Of a stretch of 64,000 nucleotides of DNA, positions 1 through 13,600 are shown one piece after another. Under the pieces are notes generated by a model. That model saw only the letters and a list, made by a program, of their open reading frames with translations, ran no database searches and was not told the origin of the DNA. The stretch lies in NCBI GenBank assembly GCA_025024175.1, contig QCXZ01000001.1, positions 16,306,001 to 16,370,000 of the forward strand. Direction: 5' to 3'. The position numbers and the translations under genes are program-made. Numbering within the stretch: the stretch's first letter is position 1; every line of letters begins with the position of its first letter. Origin of the DNA: Rhyzopertha dominica. Lineage: Eukaryota; Arthropoda; Insecta; Coleoptera; Bostrichidae.

Positions 1-1108
1 GTCTCTAATCCGCCACGACTAAAATATGATTAATATGTGTTTTATACCCTATTTTACAGTCGCCCAGATGCTATCGATGCGAGCATACTTTAAAAATGAA
101 TAATGCCCGGGTGGGTGGAATACATTTTCAAATTGCCCGTTAATGGCTTAATTCGAAAAGATTCTGGACGCAATTTCGGGGGTGTTGTTGTGATTTAGAG
201 ACCGAGGAATTTAAACGGAATGTAATAAGACCGGCGGGAACGAGGGGTTTGTATCGGGCCGATGATTTATTGGATAGGATTTTAAGAAGACAACTCCTTG
301 TAATAGGATATTACCCCGGGGGAGATTTATAATGCCAAGGCCATGTACCTCAGCCAAAAAAAGAAGAAAGATACTTCGAATAAGTAAAATTCCTTACTGA
401 AAATTTAGGTGAGGATGCCATCTATCAGTAAAAAATCGACATGGTAACAAAGCCATTTAGCCTCTATTATTTTATTTCTCACATGCCTTACCATCAAATT
501 ACATCATATCTACCAGCGTTGCATTACTTTTAACTCCCAGTATAGAATTAAACAGTATAATTAAGTGCAATGATGTCAGGAAGGATTTAAAATTTGATTG
601 ACCTACATAATATGTTTGTGTTCAGACTTCACACACAAGATTCACTCAATAAATGTAGCGGAGAGTTGAGAGTTGTTTCTAGAAAAGTATTATTAGTTTC
701 CATTATTACTGTGGAATCTCGACATATCCACTGCAGTGAACACAAGAATATGAGTAAAATAACCCACGTCTATGTATGTACACAAGGATTTCGCCTAAGA
801 CTGTTCATAGCTGAACTTCAGTATAGTCCTCAAATGAATGTTGTGTGTGTGTCAGCATTAATAAATCATATCTTTGTATCCTAAACACAACAGCTACGAA
901 AACAACTGCATTTTGTGAAGTGTGAGTAGTGCATTTGACTCTTTTATTAGATATAAATGTCTTTGGAAAGAAAAGATCTAAAATTGTAAGAAAAATCAGA
1001 AGTCTTAGAATTTTTAAAACATGGTTCATGGTTACAAAAATTTTTTGTGCTAAAAATTATTTCTGGCAGTGTTAAAACTTGAATTATAATACTTTAAATT
1101 TATTAAAG
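1..1108. other. Non-coding stretch, nothing recognised
   Basis: No protein family, RNA gene or repeat was recognised. Two overlapping open frames on opposite strands (about 594-884 on + and 805-1029 on -) have residue mixes typical of chance frames in AT-rich DNA and no recognisable motif. Confidence 0.5.
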
Positions 1109-1444
1109 GTATTGGCAAATATCACTTTACCGTTGATAGAGGACGTCGACTGGAAAGAATATAAAAGAACTATTTTAAAATTAGGACTTACTGACGAAGG
1201 TTCATAATATGCACAATTTAATTTACGAATACTTATCTTAAACCTTATCAATCCGAATATGAGTCAAATATACGAAAAGTCTATGGATAAAGCTTTTACA
1301 ATTTTAATTTTAGAAGCTTATAAGGGTAGTGATAGTGATTTTGGAAAAATTAAACACAGGATCGCGAATAGTGACACTGTTGGAGATCTGGTTGAAATTG
1401 GCAGGCTAATTTCCGGTGAAGAAGTTTTAATAACCCTTAAATAA
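1109..1444 (+). pseudogene. Unrecognised open frame broken by one stop
   Basis: Reading from 1109 in one frame gives 32 sense codons, a TAA at 1205-1207, then 78 more sense codons to a stop at 1442-1444. A Met lies at 1259. Unlike most chance frames here, the translation is rich in D, E, K, G, I and L, has Trp once, and looks like soluble protein (for example VDWKEYKRT before the stop, GDLVEIGRL after it). An AG at 1107-1108 could be a splice acceptor, but its pyrimidine tract is poor. I do not recognise the family. It could be a decayed gene or transposon fragment, a last exon ending at the TAA at 1205, or chance. Confidence 0.25.
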
Positions 1445-3139
1445 TATCATCATGGACATTTGACAAGAAGTATTTCAAAACCGTTGTGCCCACTAATTAA
1501 CATGTAAGTCGACGTTTTTTACAAACAAAAATATAAAGTTCACTGTTAATTATAATAAAGATCTTAAATTATATTATTTAGTTGTTTGAATAAGTTCAGT
1601 GGAACGACAAAGTTCGTCATCAATTAGTTCAATACACATGTATTAAAGCATACGCAAGATCACTTTTCACGTCGTTCTAGAAGTCAAGATAAAAAGATAA
1701 ACGGAGCTTGTCAGTTGTTATTGCTCCACAAATGAACTTTGAATAGTTAACAGGTTGGAGTTTCCTAAACATGCAGGAACGGTCAATTTGAATATGAACA
1801 ATATGGTCGTTGTAGTTGGCGTGACGGGAATGGTGACATTTATTGGATGAAATATACCTACGGGCTAAACACGCATGTATTACAGTATGGTCTATAACTC
1901 CAAATGTATCAAGACCTCTGTGGCGCCTAACAACTATGTTGCAGTTCCGTATATCCACACAAGCAAAATATGAAGTCCTTAGGTACGGAATGTGATTATA
2001 AGCTTACTTACAAAAATATACGAGTAGCCAAGCTGATATCGTTGTTTATTGTATCAGGAACAGACAGTGATATCGAATCTTCTTTAATTGCAAAATGAAA
2101 TAAAAATCTATCCTCCCTGATGTGGTCAGTTTATTCTATCTCTCAGCAGTTGACGTAATTTTACCGTACACGAGGCGAAATTAGATAGCGAACAATTCAA
2201 CATGACTTCAACGGTCGTTTTTGCCGACCGCGTCTGCAGAATAGCAATAAACTCGAAACAAACAAAAGAAGCATACCTACGTTAAGACAAGCCAGCCCGT
2301 TAAAAATAAATGCATTCCACGAGTCCGGCAGGAGTAATACCGGACTTTAATATAAATTCCGAATGTTGCGAATAAAACAAGNGCCGTTGCAGTTATTAGG
2401 CACTGTAAACGCCGCTAGTTGTGACGTCATGATCACGTAATTGTGCTCAGTTCGCGTAGTACGCTTTTCGGTGGCATAATGGTCGTTCAGTGCTGAATGA
2501 AGCCGGTTTCTGCCAAAATTGTGCCATAACCGGGATATGTGTAATAAAGTACACGTAACTTTGGGTAAACATATAAAAAGGAGCTTTATGTGCAGTAAAG
2601 TTGCGGTTGTTGCTTCATAACGCACAGCGGGGCTGCAGCATGTTGCGGGGTTAATTTTACATAGTAATAATGGGAAATAATCTCGTAAAATCGGTAACGG
2701 TTCCTAATTACTCAATCAGAACACTAAAAAGTCTAAAAATGACTACAAAGTATATACACACTTTTTAACGTTGTATTTAGTTTTTATCCCTAAATCGTTT
2801 GCTTTCTATATAGCGAATTTTTGCAAAATAAATATTCTTCCTGGTATGACCTACGTAAGTAATAATACGCTTGTTAATATCTAATTCATTATAGTTAGTA
2901 AAATCCCTAGTCATATATAAAAGGGTCATAATTTGCATTATCTGTGCGAGATATGTCGACCAAGGTTATTATGAAAAACGTAGAGCATACGATTCTTTAC
3001 ATTTTTCATGCCATACTCCTTTTCTCCTCATATTACTAGTTTAGGCGCTAAATCGCCAGACTGCAGATATTGTCTGTGCAGAAGTTGAAGATGATGCACC
3101 CTTGAATTCAATCAATTCAACAATGAAGAACAAGAGGAA
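1445..3139. other. Non-coding stretch with a more complex patch
   Basis: No gene recognised. About 2150-2650 is less AT-rich than its surroundings and holds a perfect CRE-type palindrome, TGACGTCA, at 2422-2429. A TATA-like string lies near 2914-2923. No coding sequence follows either site, so no promoter is called. Confidence 0.4.
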
Positions 3140-3302
3140 GATCCGCAGGCCATTATTACTAACAAAGTGAAATCCATGAAATTTAATTATTTTTACTAAA
3201 ACATTAGTAGATAAGTAGCAATTCGATCGTATTTTTATGATTCGATAAGAATGGTATACTTTACAATGCTTTGTAATTTGGATAATACAAGTATCAATAG
3301 GT
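3140..3302. repeat. 163-bp direct repeat, copy 1
   Basis: This segment recurs at 5652-5814 in the same orientation with two substitutions that I could see (in the CAATTCGATCG / CAAATCGATTG stretch). The flanks differ at both ends. I see no terminal inverted repeats, poly-A tail or coding match. It is either a short duplicated segment or two members of an unclassified dispersed repeat. Confidence 0.85.
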
Positions 3303-5651
3303 CTACATGATAGCATCTATTTTAGTTTAAATATTACTTAATACAAGTAATTTATGTGTAAATAGGTGAATCAGACATGAATTTGTAAATTTGCGCAAAA
3401 AGCTAATAAATGTCAATAAAGCTAAATAAATACATATTGAAATAAGAAAAGCCAAGCACAAAAGTTAATCTCTACAAATATGAGTTAGTTAGAGAACTTT
3501 TAAAGGTTGAGAACACACAATGCAATCCATATGTTTGATATAAAATGTCCGTCCTGACTCAAGAAGGTAGAAAAAGTTCAGAAAGTCAATGTTCAATTGA
3601 TTACAACAAACTGATCAGATGGAATTAATGATTCTTGTGGCAAACCTGGCTGTTGCTGTGAACACTGAAACATATTAAACAGAAGACTTAGAAAATCAAT
3701 AAGTGCTGGCAAACGTAGCAAATTTTTTAGTCTTTGGATTATTAGTGCAGCAGCATTATGAAAATTAAACCTAAGAGTCAAAGTGGAACTTATAGGTCGC
3801 CAAAAGAATCAAATGAAGAATGTCGTCAACAAAGTTTTTACATTTCAACAAAAGTAAGGAAAGAAGACATTTACTGACCGGGAAGACCAATGCATACATA
3901 AGAAAAGAAATAGTTTATATAAAATAGTTGTTATGTACAACTATAGTAAGGATTTCAGGCGTTCATGAAAGATACATCTATCAATACAGAACCTGTAGTC
4001 ATAAATGGTGATGCAGTTTGAAGCGTGTTGTTAAGTAAACGGAAAAGAATTTTGATGACAACTCAATATTAAATCTTACATCCTTTAGTAACACGGCGTC
4101 TACGGTATATTAATATTTTCTAAAAGTATAAATAGCGGAACTGGTCATCCACAAGAAACTATCATTCAATCACCAAATCAATAAAAATCAAATTAACATT
4201 TCGCGTTTACCTTTATTATGGGTCGGTATTATTTTTGTTACTTGTTCTGATAACAGATATCGTGTCACTTAAACATTTTCCGAAATACGGCGATATAAGC
4301 AGCTTGCATCATAAATCAACACCCTGGAAGTGTTTTATGTACGTGGTTTATAAAAACTCGTCTCATTCTACATTCTAAGGTAATTAGGAGCAAACTCTGA
4401 ACATAAGTCAATGTTTGTAGTCTGCTTCCAAAAATTAATAATTGGATAAGTAGTTATTGTACGTAAGTAAAAGTGGCATTGGGTAAACTTTGTACAATAT
4501 GAATGATTGAATGGTGCTGATTACATTCCTAGTATAAGCGATTCATACCTATTGTAAGATAAATTGTTTGTAAAGCAAATTGCATACCAACCGCAGCTTC
4601 TCACGGTAAGATGTGGGCGAGACTCTTTACCAACATTACATGAATTTTTCAAGTTCACTACACTTTCACCACTATCCCGCTGTGGGCACTATTGAAGTGA
4701 CGAATAGATTTCATTATTGACCTAAAATTTACATATAAGCTAACATGATTGCATACACTTTGTAGTCGTATTTCTACATGAAATACACCATGTTGATGCC
4801 GCTGAAGCCTCAAAATTATATCATTACATAAACGGTTAATTTTTTATAGCGCACCTAATCTTTAAATCTATATATAAGGCTAGCACGTCAGGAAATTACT
4901 CGTCGCATTAGCCCCTGCATCCAGACCCACTCAAATCGTGTAAAAATGGCCCTTAGCGCCCCTCGCACAAGGTTTTTACGGTAGTAATTATAGTTACACG
5001 TGCGTGATACGGCATTACACGTGTGCAGGCACGCACCACGGAATTAGAGCCGCAGTTGGCACTGCATTGCACGAAAATGCATGCGACTGTGGACTCAAAA
5101 GGCGCTCCCCAACTGCCCCTTTTGCGGAAGAAAACTAATTTATCAGTTATACGAGGCATAACGCACAACATGGGCGGCGCTGTTGCCCTACTTCAAACAT
5201 GGCGTTGTTATTAAATGGTTAATAAAGCACCCATAAGTAGACACTCATGAGAACAACTTTTTAGTTAGGTTAAGGAAGGTGTCCAATTTTTCTTAATATC
5301 GGGTTAAATATATTCTGCTACCTGATCAAAACTCAAAATAGTAACAACTTCCGATACTTATATTTTGTTACATCCGACATTATTGTTATATTCTTCCCTG
5401 TCTCTTCAGGGCTGCTTTGTTAACTGAATGTCAGCACTTTCGTCTTCTGTTACTAAACACCTATCTGGGAAGCTCCAGTTTTTGACAAAACGTATTTCAA
5501 AATTCGATCTCGATAATGAAATTTTAATTTCTTGGTTGTATGGTTGTACTCGGCGATAAAAGATTATATTTTGAAGTTTTTGGTTTGATTTCGTTCCAAC
5601 TCCAACAAGCATTCAGCCATAATGTCTCTTATTATCCAAGCCATTTTGTCT
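3303..5651. other. Non-coding stretch
   Basis: Mostly AT-rich with no recognised gene. About 4900-5220 is a more complex patch with overlapping open frames on both strands (5023-5214 on +, 4953-5171 on -). Neither shows a motif I can name. Confidence 0.4.
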
Positions 5652-5814
5652 GATCCGCAGGCCATTATTACTAACAAAGTGAAATCCATGAAATTTAATT
5701 ATTTTTACTAAAACATTAGTAGATAAGTAGCAAATCGATTGTATTTTTATGATTCGATAAGAATGGTATACTTTACAATGCTTTGTAATTTGGATAATAC
5801 AAGTATCAATAGGT
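5652..5814. repeat. 163-bp direct repeat, copy 2
   Basis: Second copy of the segment at 3140-3302, same strand, starting at GATCCGCAGGCC and ending at CAATAGGT. The copies are about 2.5 kb apart and almost identical, so the duplication is younger than most relics in the window. Confidence 0.85.
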
Positions 5815-7385
5815 GAACCTTTCCTTTGATAACTAGATGTTGTTTAATAGGTCTTTCAAGTAACGTTCGGAGAAAAGGTACGTTTTCATATGTGTTATTG
5901 ACATCCTCTGGTTTATAAACAAACAACATAAAATAAAGTTCCCCCTTTTACAGCTTTTGCTTTTCCAATGTTCAACCAAATTTAAACCGCGGTAAGCCTA
6001 CGCGGCAAATAAATGCATAAAATAACTAATCTCTTTGCCAAGTCTCGAACTATTAGTTTATTTTTTCACACTACATTCACCTTCTTCTTGAGTACCAATT
6101 ATCCAATATATCCAGGTATGTATTTTACACTTGNATGGATTCTTCTCGGAATGTACTTTAAATGTGAATGAATAGGGAAAGTTTTGGTTTTAGAACATTT
6201 GTCTATTTGTACCGATTGTCCGTTTATTANAGAGATTCATAAATACAGTTTTCACTATAATANTTTTCAATATANTGCTCATTGTAAATAATACATTTTT
6301 CTTTGACAAGATTTTATTATACCTAAGTGCATATTTGATTAATTGTCATTCCCTCAAATGGATCCTTTTTTATTTCAAGTTTTGGCTATAAATAAATGTT
6401 GGATCAGATAACTTGTCGAATTCGACAAACTCCGTTCCAATTTTGCGAAATTGGCAACGTAGGGCGTTACACGTCGTTGCCAGTATTTTCTGTAGAGCAA
6501 GGGTGCTGATATATGAATTGAATGCGCAAATTGATAAAGTGTGCTCTTGGAGGTCAATGATGCGTAAATATGGCGAACGATGGCCGACATAAATGCCGAA
6601 AATCAATTTCATACGTCACGTTTAATGCAAGCTCATGATTAATGAAAAACATCAATTAGCAGGAGCGTACGTTTTTTAAATTCCTTTGGTGGGTGATTCG
6701 CCATTTTATGACGAAAAATTAAATGTGTCGTTGAGTACCAAGCTTACGCTCTACCACCTACATGTAGGTGCATTAATAGTAGTAAAAATTCTCCTGGAAG
6801 TATCAATCTCTTTCTTTTTACCAATACATGAAATCCACATACTTTTCTCTACGGTTTTTATACATAAAAGTGGTTGTATGTTTGACCTAATCATATTCAC
6901 CAACTTCATGGGAAATCCAAAGATTTTTTTACAATTAGTCCAGTCAAATGGCAAGCAGGGGAAAGTTTTGGTGGAGTTTTGCAGGAGTACCTATCATTTA
7001 TGCTTATACCAATTTTGCGTAAAAGTTACCCATATATATTTCGATTAACGTAAAAGGAAAGGCGCCAAAAATTAGGTTGTACAGTGTAATTTTTTTGTGT
7101 TTAGCCTTGGCCGGTACAAAAATTGCAGAGCATAAAAAATATCAAGAAAAGTGGCTTTAGCTGACATATCGTTCAAGAAGTTTAATAACAATACAAGGAT
7201 GCCGCCAACGTACAAAAAATTCCTTGTTAAATGCAAAAAAAAACTTGCTAGCACCAGCTTTGCCCTTGGCTCCAACAAATCAAACCGTGGACGTAGTCGG
7301 TGAAGATCCAGACCTCGTGGTGATTTGGAAACCTGGGTAGAGCAATTTATCCAGAGGGTGGAGTTGTTGTTGTTGTTAATAACAT
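5815..7385. other. Non-coding stretch, nothing recognised
   Basis: AT-rich sequence with several scattered single Ns between 6134 and 6276. Open frames of 60-120 codons occur on both strands (for example 6686-7048 on +), but their composition is what AT-rich DNA gives by chance and no domain is visible. Confidence 0.4.
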
Positions 7386-7652
7386 TTGTTCTTACATGCA
7401 ATGCGTGAGGTCAGCATTGCTTATTCAAAGAAAACTATTGTTGCTTCACAGTCTGACTATAAGGAACCCTCTCTGGCTGACATTGTCGAAATATTCAAAG
7501 CCTCTAACGATACTCGGGAGATGGTTGATGATGCTGGCGAACTCTTTCTGGTTTCACCACACAGCTATCACTTGATATATGCTCGCTACATGAAATATCA
7601 AATATGTATCTGCAGGTGCAGCACGACAACGCTCGTTAAGAGTTTATTATGA
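7386..7652 (+). other. Unrecognised open frame, possible decayed exon
   Basis: An 88-codon frame whose middle part looks protein-like: a polar, acidic stretch including SQSDYKEPSLADIVEIFKA, then TREMVDDAGELF. It ends in a cysteine-rich tail that looks non-coding. It is preceded by a short GTT repeat at about 7364-7378. I see no family match and no convincing flanking splice pair. It could be a transposon or gene remnant, or chance. Confidence 0.15.
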
Positions 7653-10600
7653 TGGTCTGACAGTGGCTATAGGTGTAAAAAATCCAGAATAGTAGAGATG
7701 ATGAACAATGATAGCTTGCCTTGCACCTGCGGCAATAACCTTGTTTGTACCTGCTTCTACAGATTTATTGAAAACTAATAATTGCCAAAAGACTTGTGGC
7801 TGCAAGAAATTAAGGTTGATGTGCTCTTACTTGTGCTTCAATTGCAGGAACAGTTATGACAATATGCCAGTCATTTTTGAAGATCTAAAATAAGAAATGC
7901 AACTAGGGATATGGAATACCCAGACCAAGGTGTTTTCCACAATGCTATCTCAGCTAATATAATAATAAAAATTAAAAAAAAATATTGGTTTTTATGATAC
8001 TTCCTGAAAAACGTGTTTCTGGTTAATTTTCGTGCTGGCAAACCTGATATTCGCATACGTAACCCAAAAATCAAACACCTTCCTCTCATTTTTTCAGAAT
8101 GCACTAAAGACCAGACTAAATGGTAGTTTGAAGTGTAAAAATATAAATCCTGTTGTCTATAGGTTTCCTTCGCTTTCGAAAACTCGATATTTCTCGGCAA
8201 AATTTTTGTACATGCGAGTAGACCTAACCTTAGTACAACCATGAATTATACAGATGTCTGCATGGAAATTTGATTGACACAATATTCACAACATTAGTAG
8301 GTTGCAATGGATGTCGCCATTTGGGATGACTGAGATTGTTGCTCTAATTGTCACTTTATCCTCTATCATAATCATAAATAATTGTTGTGCTACCTATACA
8401 GATATACAACAGTTCTACGTAACAAATAATTGCCCATTAACTTTTGGTTTTAATTGACAACGATATTACTTATTATTACGATAATATTAATTTACAGAAG
8501 AGTTTATTGTGCGGAGAAAGGCAATACATTAGTCAACTAATTGCTTTCGTGGACATCCCAAATACCTCTCCAGGAACAACAATAAGGATGCTTATTTCTC
8601 CAGCGTTCGGATGTAGCAGCGCAGGCATTTAGAGAACGATAAATCAAATTTATCTTGAGGTGTGGTACCTTAGGAAATGATGTACTTTTGATAATGGGCA
8701 GATAAAGCGAATTAACAGTTGACTGGATATTAATGTGGAAAGATTTATGTGTAGTATAAGTTCTAATGAGGTAGGTGTAGCCTTCGAGAGTCAAAACAAT
8801 AGCATCAAGTTATGTGTACACTGTGGAAGAAGCGTTGTAGTGTACAACTGAACAAGCGGAGGAAAGAAAGCATGAATTGACATTAGAAAGGAAAGCAGCG
8901 ATTTTGAAGCTTCGCTGTAGATCTGCCAAACACTATAATAAAGACGTAACATAATATTTCCTTCTAACTAGGCACTTCTAGGATTATTGCTGCTTGTAAC
9001 CTAGCGTTTCCCATCTATCGTCGAGAACATAAATCACGTATATTCCATGCCTGCTCCGCGCGCTGTCGTGCGCATAACTCGGCAGTACAGGTAATTGTGC
9101 AAGCCGAGGTAGTTTACTTATTAAATTACACGCTATGGCATACTTTGAATGATTGTCGGAGTAAGTTGTTTCACAGAAGTGCATGCTTTGTTGCTGCAAT
9201 GTTGCATGTGGGTGGCTTAAACTCTGAAGCTTCACAAAGTACATCAGAATGCAGCTGTGTAATTTTACGAGCAGCTAGAACACATACTTTTAATGCGGAA
9301 ACCATGATGAAAATATACCTCACATGTTACTTTGGCAATTTCCAGCTCATTCTGCCAAGGCAATAAAACTGAAATAAGATAATTTATCAGGAGTGATGAT
9401 ATAGTCGGCAGTTAGGGAAATGAGGGAGAAAAATAAGGGAAAATGGAACAGAAGATTAATCTTAAAGCTGCTATGATGTAGATATAGTGTCCTGAAATGA
9501 AAATGGAATACCGAGTGAAATCGTCAGTTGTAGCTTCGCAAAGCAACGGGTACGTAGGTGTACGGAACTTTATTTAACGAGGAATACCTTTTATCTGATG
9601 CTTTATAAGATTTCCTCACCCGACTGTATTGTTCCAGTACTCAACACGAGCAATTCAATCTGAACGCTTTATGGATAGACTGTACGTCTGCATTTTTATT
9701 CAATCCGATACGATTTGTTTATGTAAGAGAATGTATTATTTATTCTTCATGCCAGTTCAGTCCAGACGGTATGGGATGAATAATAAATGAAACTCACTTC
9801 TGTAATTAAGTCCACCGAGCAATACCTAACCAGTACTGATAAATAACCAAAGTGACAGTCGACCGGCCGACTTTTTACGTTAAATAACAGCCATGAAATT
9901 AGGAACCGTTCTTTTAACGCGCATTCCATTCACAAAACCTGATATTTGTATAATGAATGGACCCAAAGCTTCATAACTATTCATATTCGGAGATATTTTA
10001 GTCCCATTATGGGCACGTTATTAATTATCCAAACGATTTTAAAACCAGCTCAACGATGCCGCTCGCTTCTGTGCCGGCGTCTGAGCCGATCTAATTCCAG
10101 GTTCAATAAATCCGAGTTTCGATATTGTGTTGTCGTCTTTCTTGGTGATTTGTATCGAATGCAAATGTCAACACCGTTATTATTCCGTTTGAGTTATGAT
10201 AGGGGATAGTCGTTGGAAACGGAGGAGTAGGCGGAGTTGGTGAACTCCTTCAGAACTTTGATTAGTTTTATCAAGTATATAGCGTTATTCCCCCCATGAT
10301 TTGTGATTATATGAAATTCGCTTGTTCCGCGCCAGGCCGAAAGTTTTAATTTCAGCTATTATACACAGAATAGAAATTCAATTCTGATCTTTGCCGCTGC
10401 GGCCCCGGATAGTTTGAGGATTTGCGCTGGCTTAAAGTGGATAACGCAAATTGATTTTCCACTTGTTTTAATTAAAGTAGTCCCGCTACGTGTTAAATGC
10501 ACGCGGTGCGGGTTGTACTTGTTTTCGAACAAGCCCACGTTAAGCCCAACAAAAAGAAAATGTCTATGTGTCTGAACTGAATAAACAATTGTATGGTAAT

Positions 10601-13600
10601 AAGCTGCAAGCGACTAGCTGGAGATCAAATAACGTTTCAGCGTTCAAACTTGCTTCCTTCCACATCTAAAATAAAACGGTTTGCTATTTTAGTAAAGCTA
10701 TACTTTCTGATTTAAACAAAGTATAAAAAAGGAATAAAAATAGTTTTCAATATCAACAGCAGTTGGAGATACTGTGATCTCCTAACACAATGATCCAACA
10801 TTGCCATTCTTGATATCAGCATTTGAGGAAATTTTCTAGTGTCAGCAACAGCATATTATGATCCTGAAAAAATGAATCCCTGGTAAGCCTGTATATTTCT
10901 TCTTGTATCTGCTGGAAGTTGCAAGTATGTTTTTTTCATAGTGCTTTACTCGAGTTGCAAAATTCATGAAACGATAAGCCCTCAGTAAAATAATTACAGC
11001 ATTAATTATGCGTATAATGTACATGAATGGTCCTGTAGATAAGTGCTGTTTGTATACAAAAAGTTCAGCTGTATTTAATGACTTTTAGACCGATATCTAA
11101 ATGCAGACGTTGCATTAATTTTACAACCGACTGTATAGCTTGGCGAAATACTTCTTCCTAGTGCAAAATAAATACAAACTTTCTGCAGGCCCTATTTTTG
11201 ACGTAAATGAATCATCCACAGTAAACGAACGTTTATGGACAATCGAAATATCGTTATTCATTATGCTGATGTCATATCGTACAAAAAAAACCTTTGAAGA
11301 TCACAATTACAGTTAAAAAGTTTGCACGTGAACTGCAGGTCAACTTTTAGTAGCTAAATTAGAATTAAAAAAAATTAAAAAAAACTTAGTCCTGAAATAA
11401 TAAAATGCACCTTAGTGATGGAATTGTTCCAATGTTTTTGTTATTGTTTATGGTCAAAGGTAATTTATTACCTTTGCACATTTTTATGCAGATATAGTAA
11501 TATACGAAGTGTAGTAGAGTAATTAGGCAATAATATCATTAATATTAAACAATAAGTAAGAACTGGTAGGTAGGTCACAAGCTGCAGAATGTTACAGGAA
11601 CTATACAAATTGTTGCAGTAATGTTAGATTTACTAGAGTTTGTATTATCGCTTATCGTATCTATATTGATGCATTAATCTACCGTGGAGTTCAACGACCT
11701 ACATATGTATTCCCTTTTATATGCAGCACGAATAGGTTAAACATGAATCTAGTATACAGAGAGACTAGAACGTTGGCAAGTGTTCCTTTTACAGATTTTT
11801 GGCGTTGGGGTCCCCTTTTTTTCTTAATTTCGATGCTTGCATTAAACTAGCTTGAAATTTTAGCCTAGAAAAGTGCCTAATTTGGAATATATTACTTTCA
11901 AGTAAAAATTTTGTTAAATAAAAACTATTAGCGAAAGATTCTGTAAAATTAGCCTTTTTTGGAAGATACGTTTGAACGTTAATGAACACCAAGATAATTA
12001 AAATTCTATATTTTAAGGCTCAACCGGGATGAAATAGAAGATAGTTTGCGACGTCCAGACTCAGATTAAAAAAGGCAAGAAGCGGAGAAGATAAAGTTTA
12101 CAAAATTAATAGAAGTAAATACGTTCCAGACAACAAAGATTTTGAAGACGCTGGACAAGACGAAGACAATGAAAACCATTAAAATACAACATTAACTTGG
12201 TATACGCTATGTATACTTAATGGACAACGAATAATTGGTTACAGATACTAATAATCATTAATTATAATTGGTTCTAATAGTTTGGAGGTTCAAATACAGA
12301 ACCAAACGGGATCGGTTACAAACAAACGCCTGATCTTTATTCAGATTCTTCAGTCACGTGATTGTTGTGAACTCGAATCGATACAACCCCAAATCCGCTT
12401 TGCTCGCGTTATTTTCCAGTCCTGTTGATAACAAAACGCACGGTCAACTGTTGGGATTTACTTTCTGGATTTCATCCGTGTCAGCAGCTCTGGAAAACTC
12501 ACACGATGCGATTTAGGGGCCCCAAGTGAAACTCGGCATGATTGGCCTGACGGCGACCCCTTTCCACAAAAGGGAATAATAATTATTTTTAATGATGAAG
12601 TGTATTATATAAAAATGCGCAACATTCGCGCCGAAAATTTTAAATTACCCCAGAGCCTTTGTTTGGGCGATATTTAAAATAAAAACGGAAAAAATGTATT
12701 ACACCGTANATGGTGAGACGTCNCCGAGCGGAGCATTTTGGATAAAATATTACGATATCCTGAACATGCACGGCGTTGTGAAAAATAGCGGTACACGTGG
12801 TGAATTTTATGTAAATTTCCTGTGTGTAAACCACAGGAGGCCCGGAGTTCTGTTTATATAATAAACATTCTTGAGACATGTAATAAACGGATACCGCTAA
12901 TTAAATAGGTTAGTACCTTCAACAGTTTAGTAAATTGGGGACGAGATACCAATGGTACTCCTGCAATAAAAATATTTAATTAGGTAGAAGAGAATTGTTG
13001 ATATTGTTAAATCACGTGAGTTATAGTTTAATTTTCAGAGGTGTAATTGCCACAAAGGCCAATTAAAAAAATGAACGCGTTTTAAAATTCCGTTAAATCA
13101 GAATACGCTGATCCGTCTCTTCCCCACTTTGATGGACCAGCAGCATGGAGGACCAATGTTCGTAGCTATATTTAATTATAGAAATTACTAAATATTAAAA
13201 AAATACCTCTAGAGGATAGATACTGACTTCAAAGAATTTAATTTTACCATAAATGTAGCAATTTCAAATTATATGTTGAAGAAAATGCAACATATTAGCC
13301 AACCTTTCAAATGAAATCATAGGAATTGTATGCAATGGATGGTTGCATCATTCTAACATCTCCGTCCTAAAGGTAGAGAATACTATTGCTCGATCTATAT
13401 GAATATCAAGAGCAAAGCTTTTGCAGAACAACACGGTATCACGTGATTTTGTCTCTGTCCAATGGATTTATTTTCTATATTCGTTATATCATGCCTTTTT
13501 AAATCATTAAAATATTGTCACGGAACCTAACAAAAGAGGTAAAACAATACAAATAGAAGATTATATGCCCTGCAGTTTTTAGACATAGCTAAAGAACAAC

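Noticed and set aside
2914..2923. TATATAAAAG as a TATA box
   Set aside because: No initiator or coding exon follows on either strand, and such strings are common by chance in DNA this AT-rich.
6686..7048. 120-codon open frame on +
   Set aside because: Rich in F, I, L, H and Y with no motif; looks like chance openness in AT-rich DNA.
12000..12180. Charged + strand stretch that could be coding
   Set aside because: An in-frame stop, short length and simple K/E/D/T bias in a purine-rich tract make it unconvincing.
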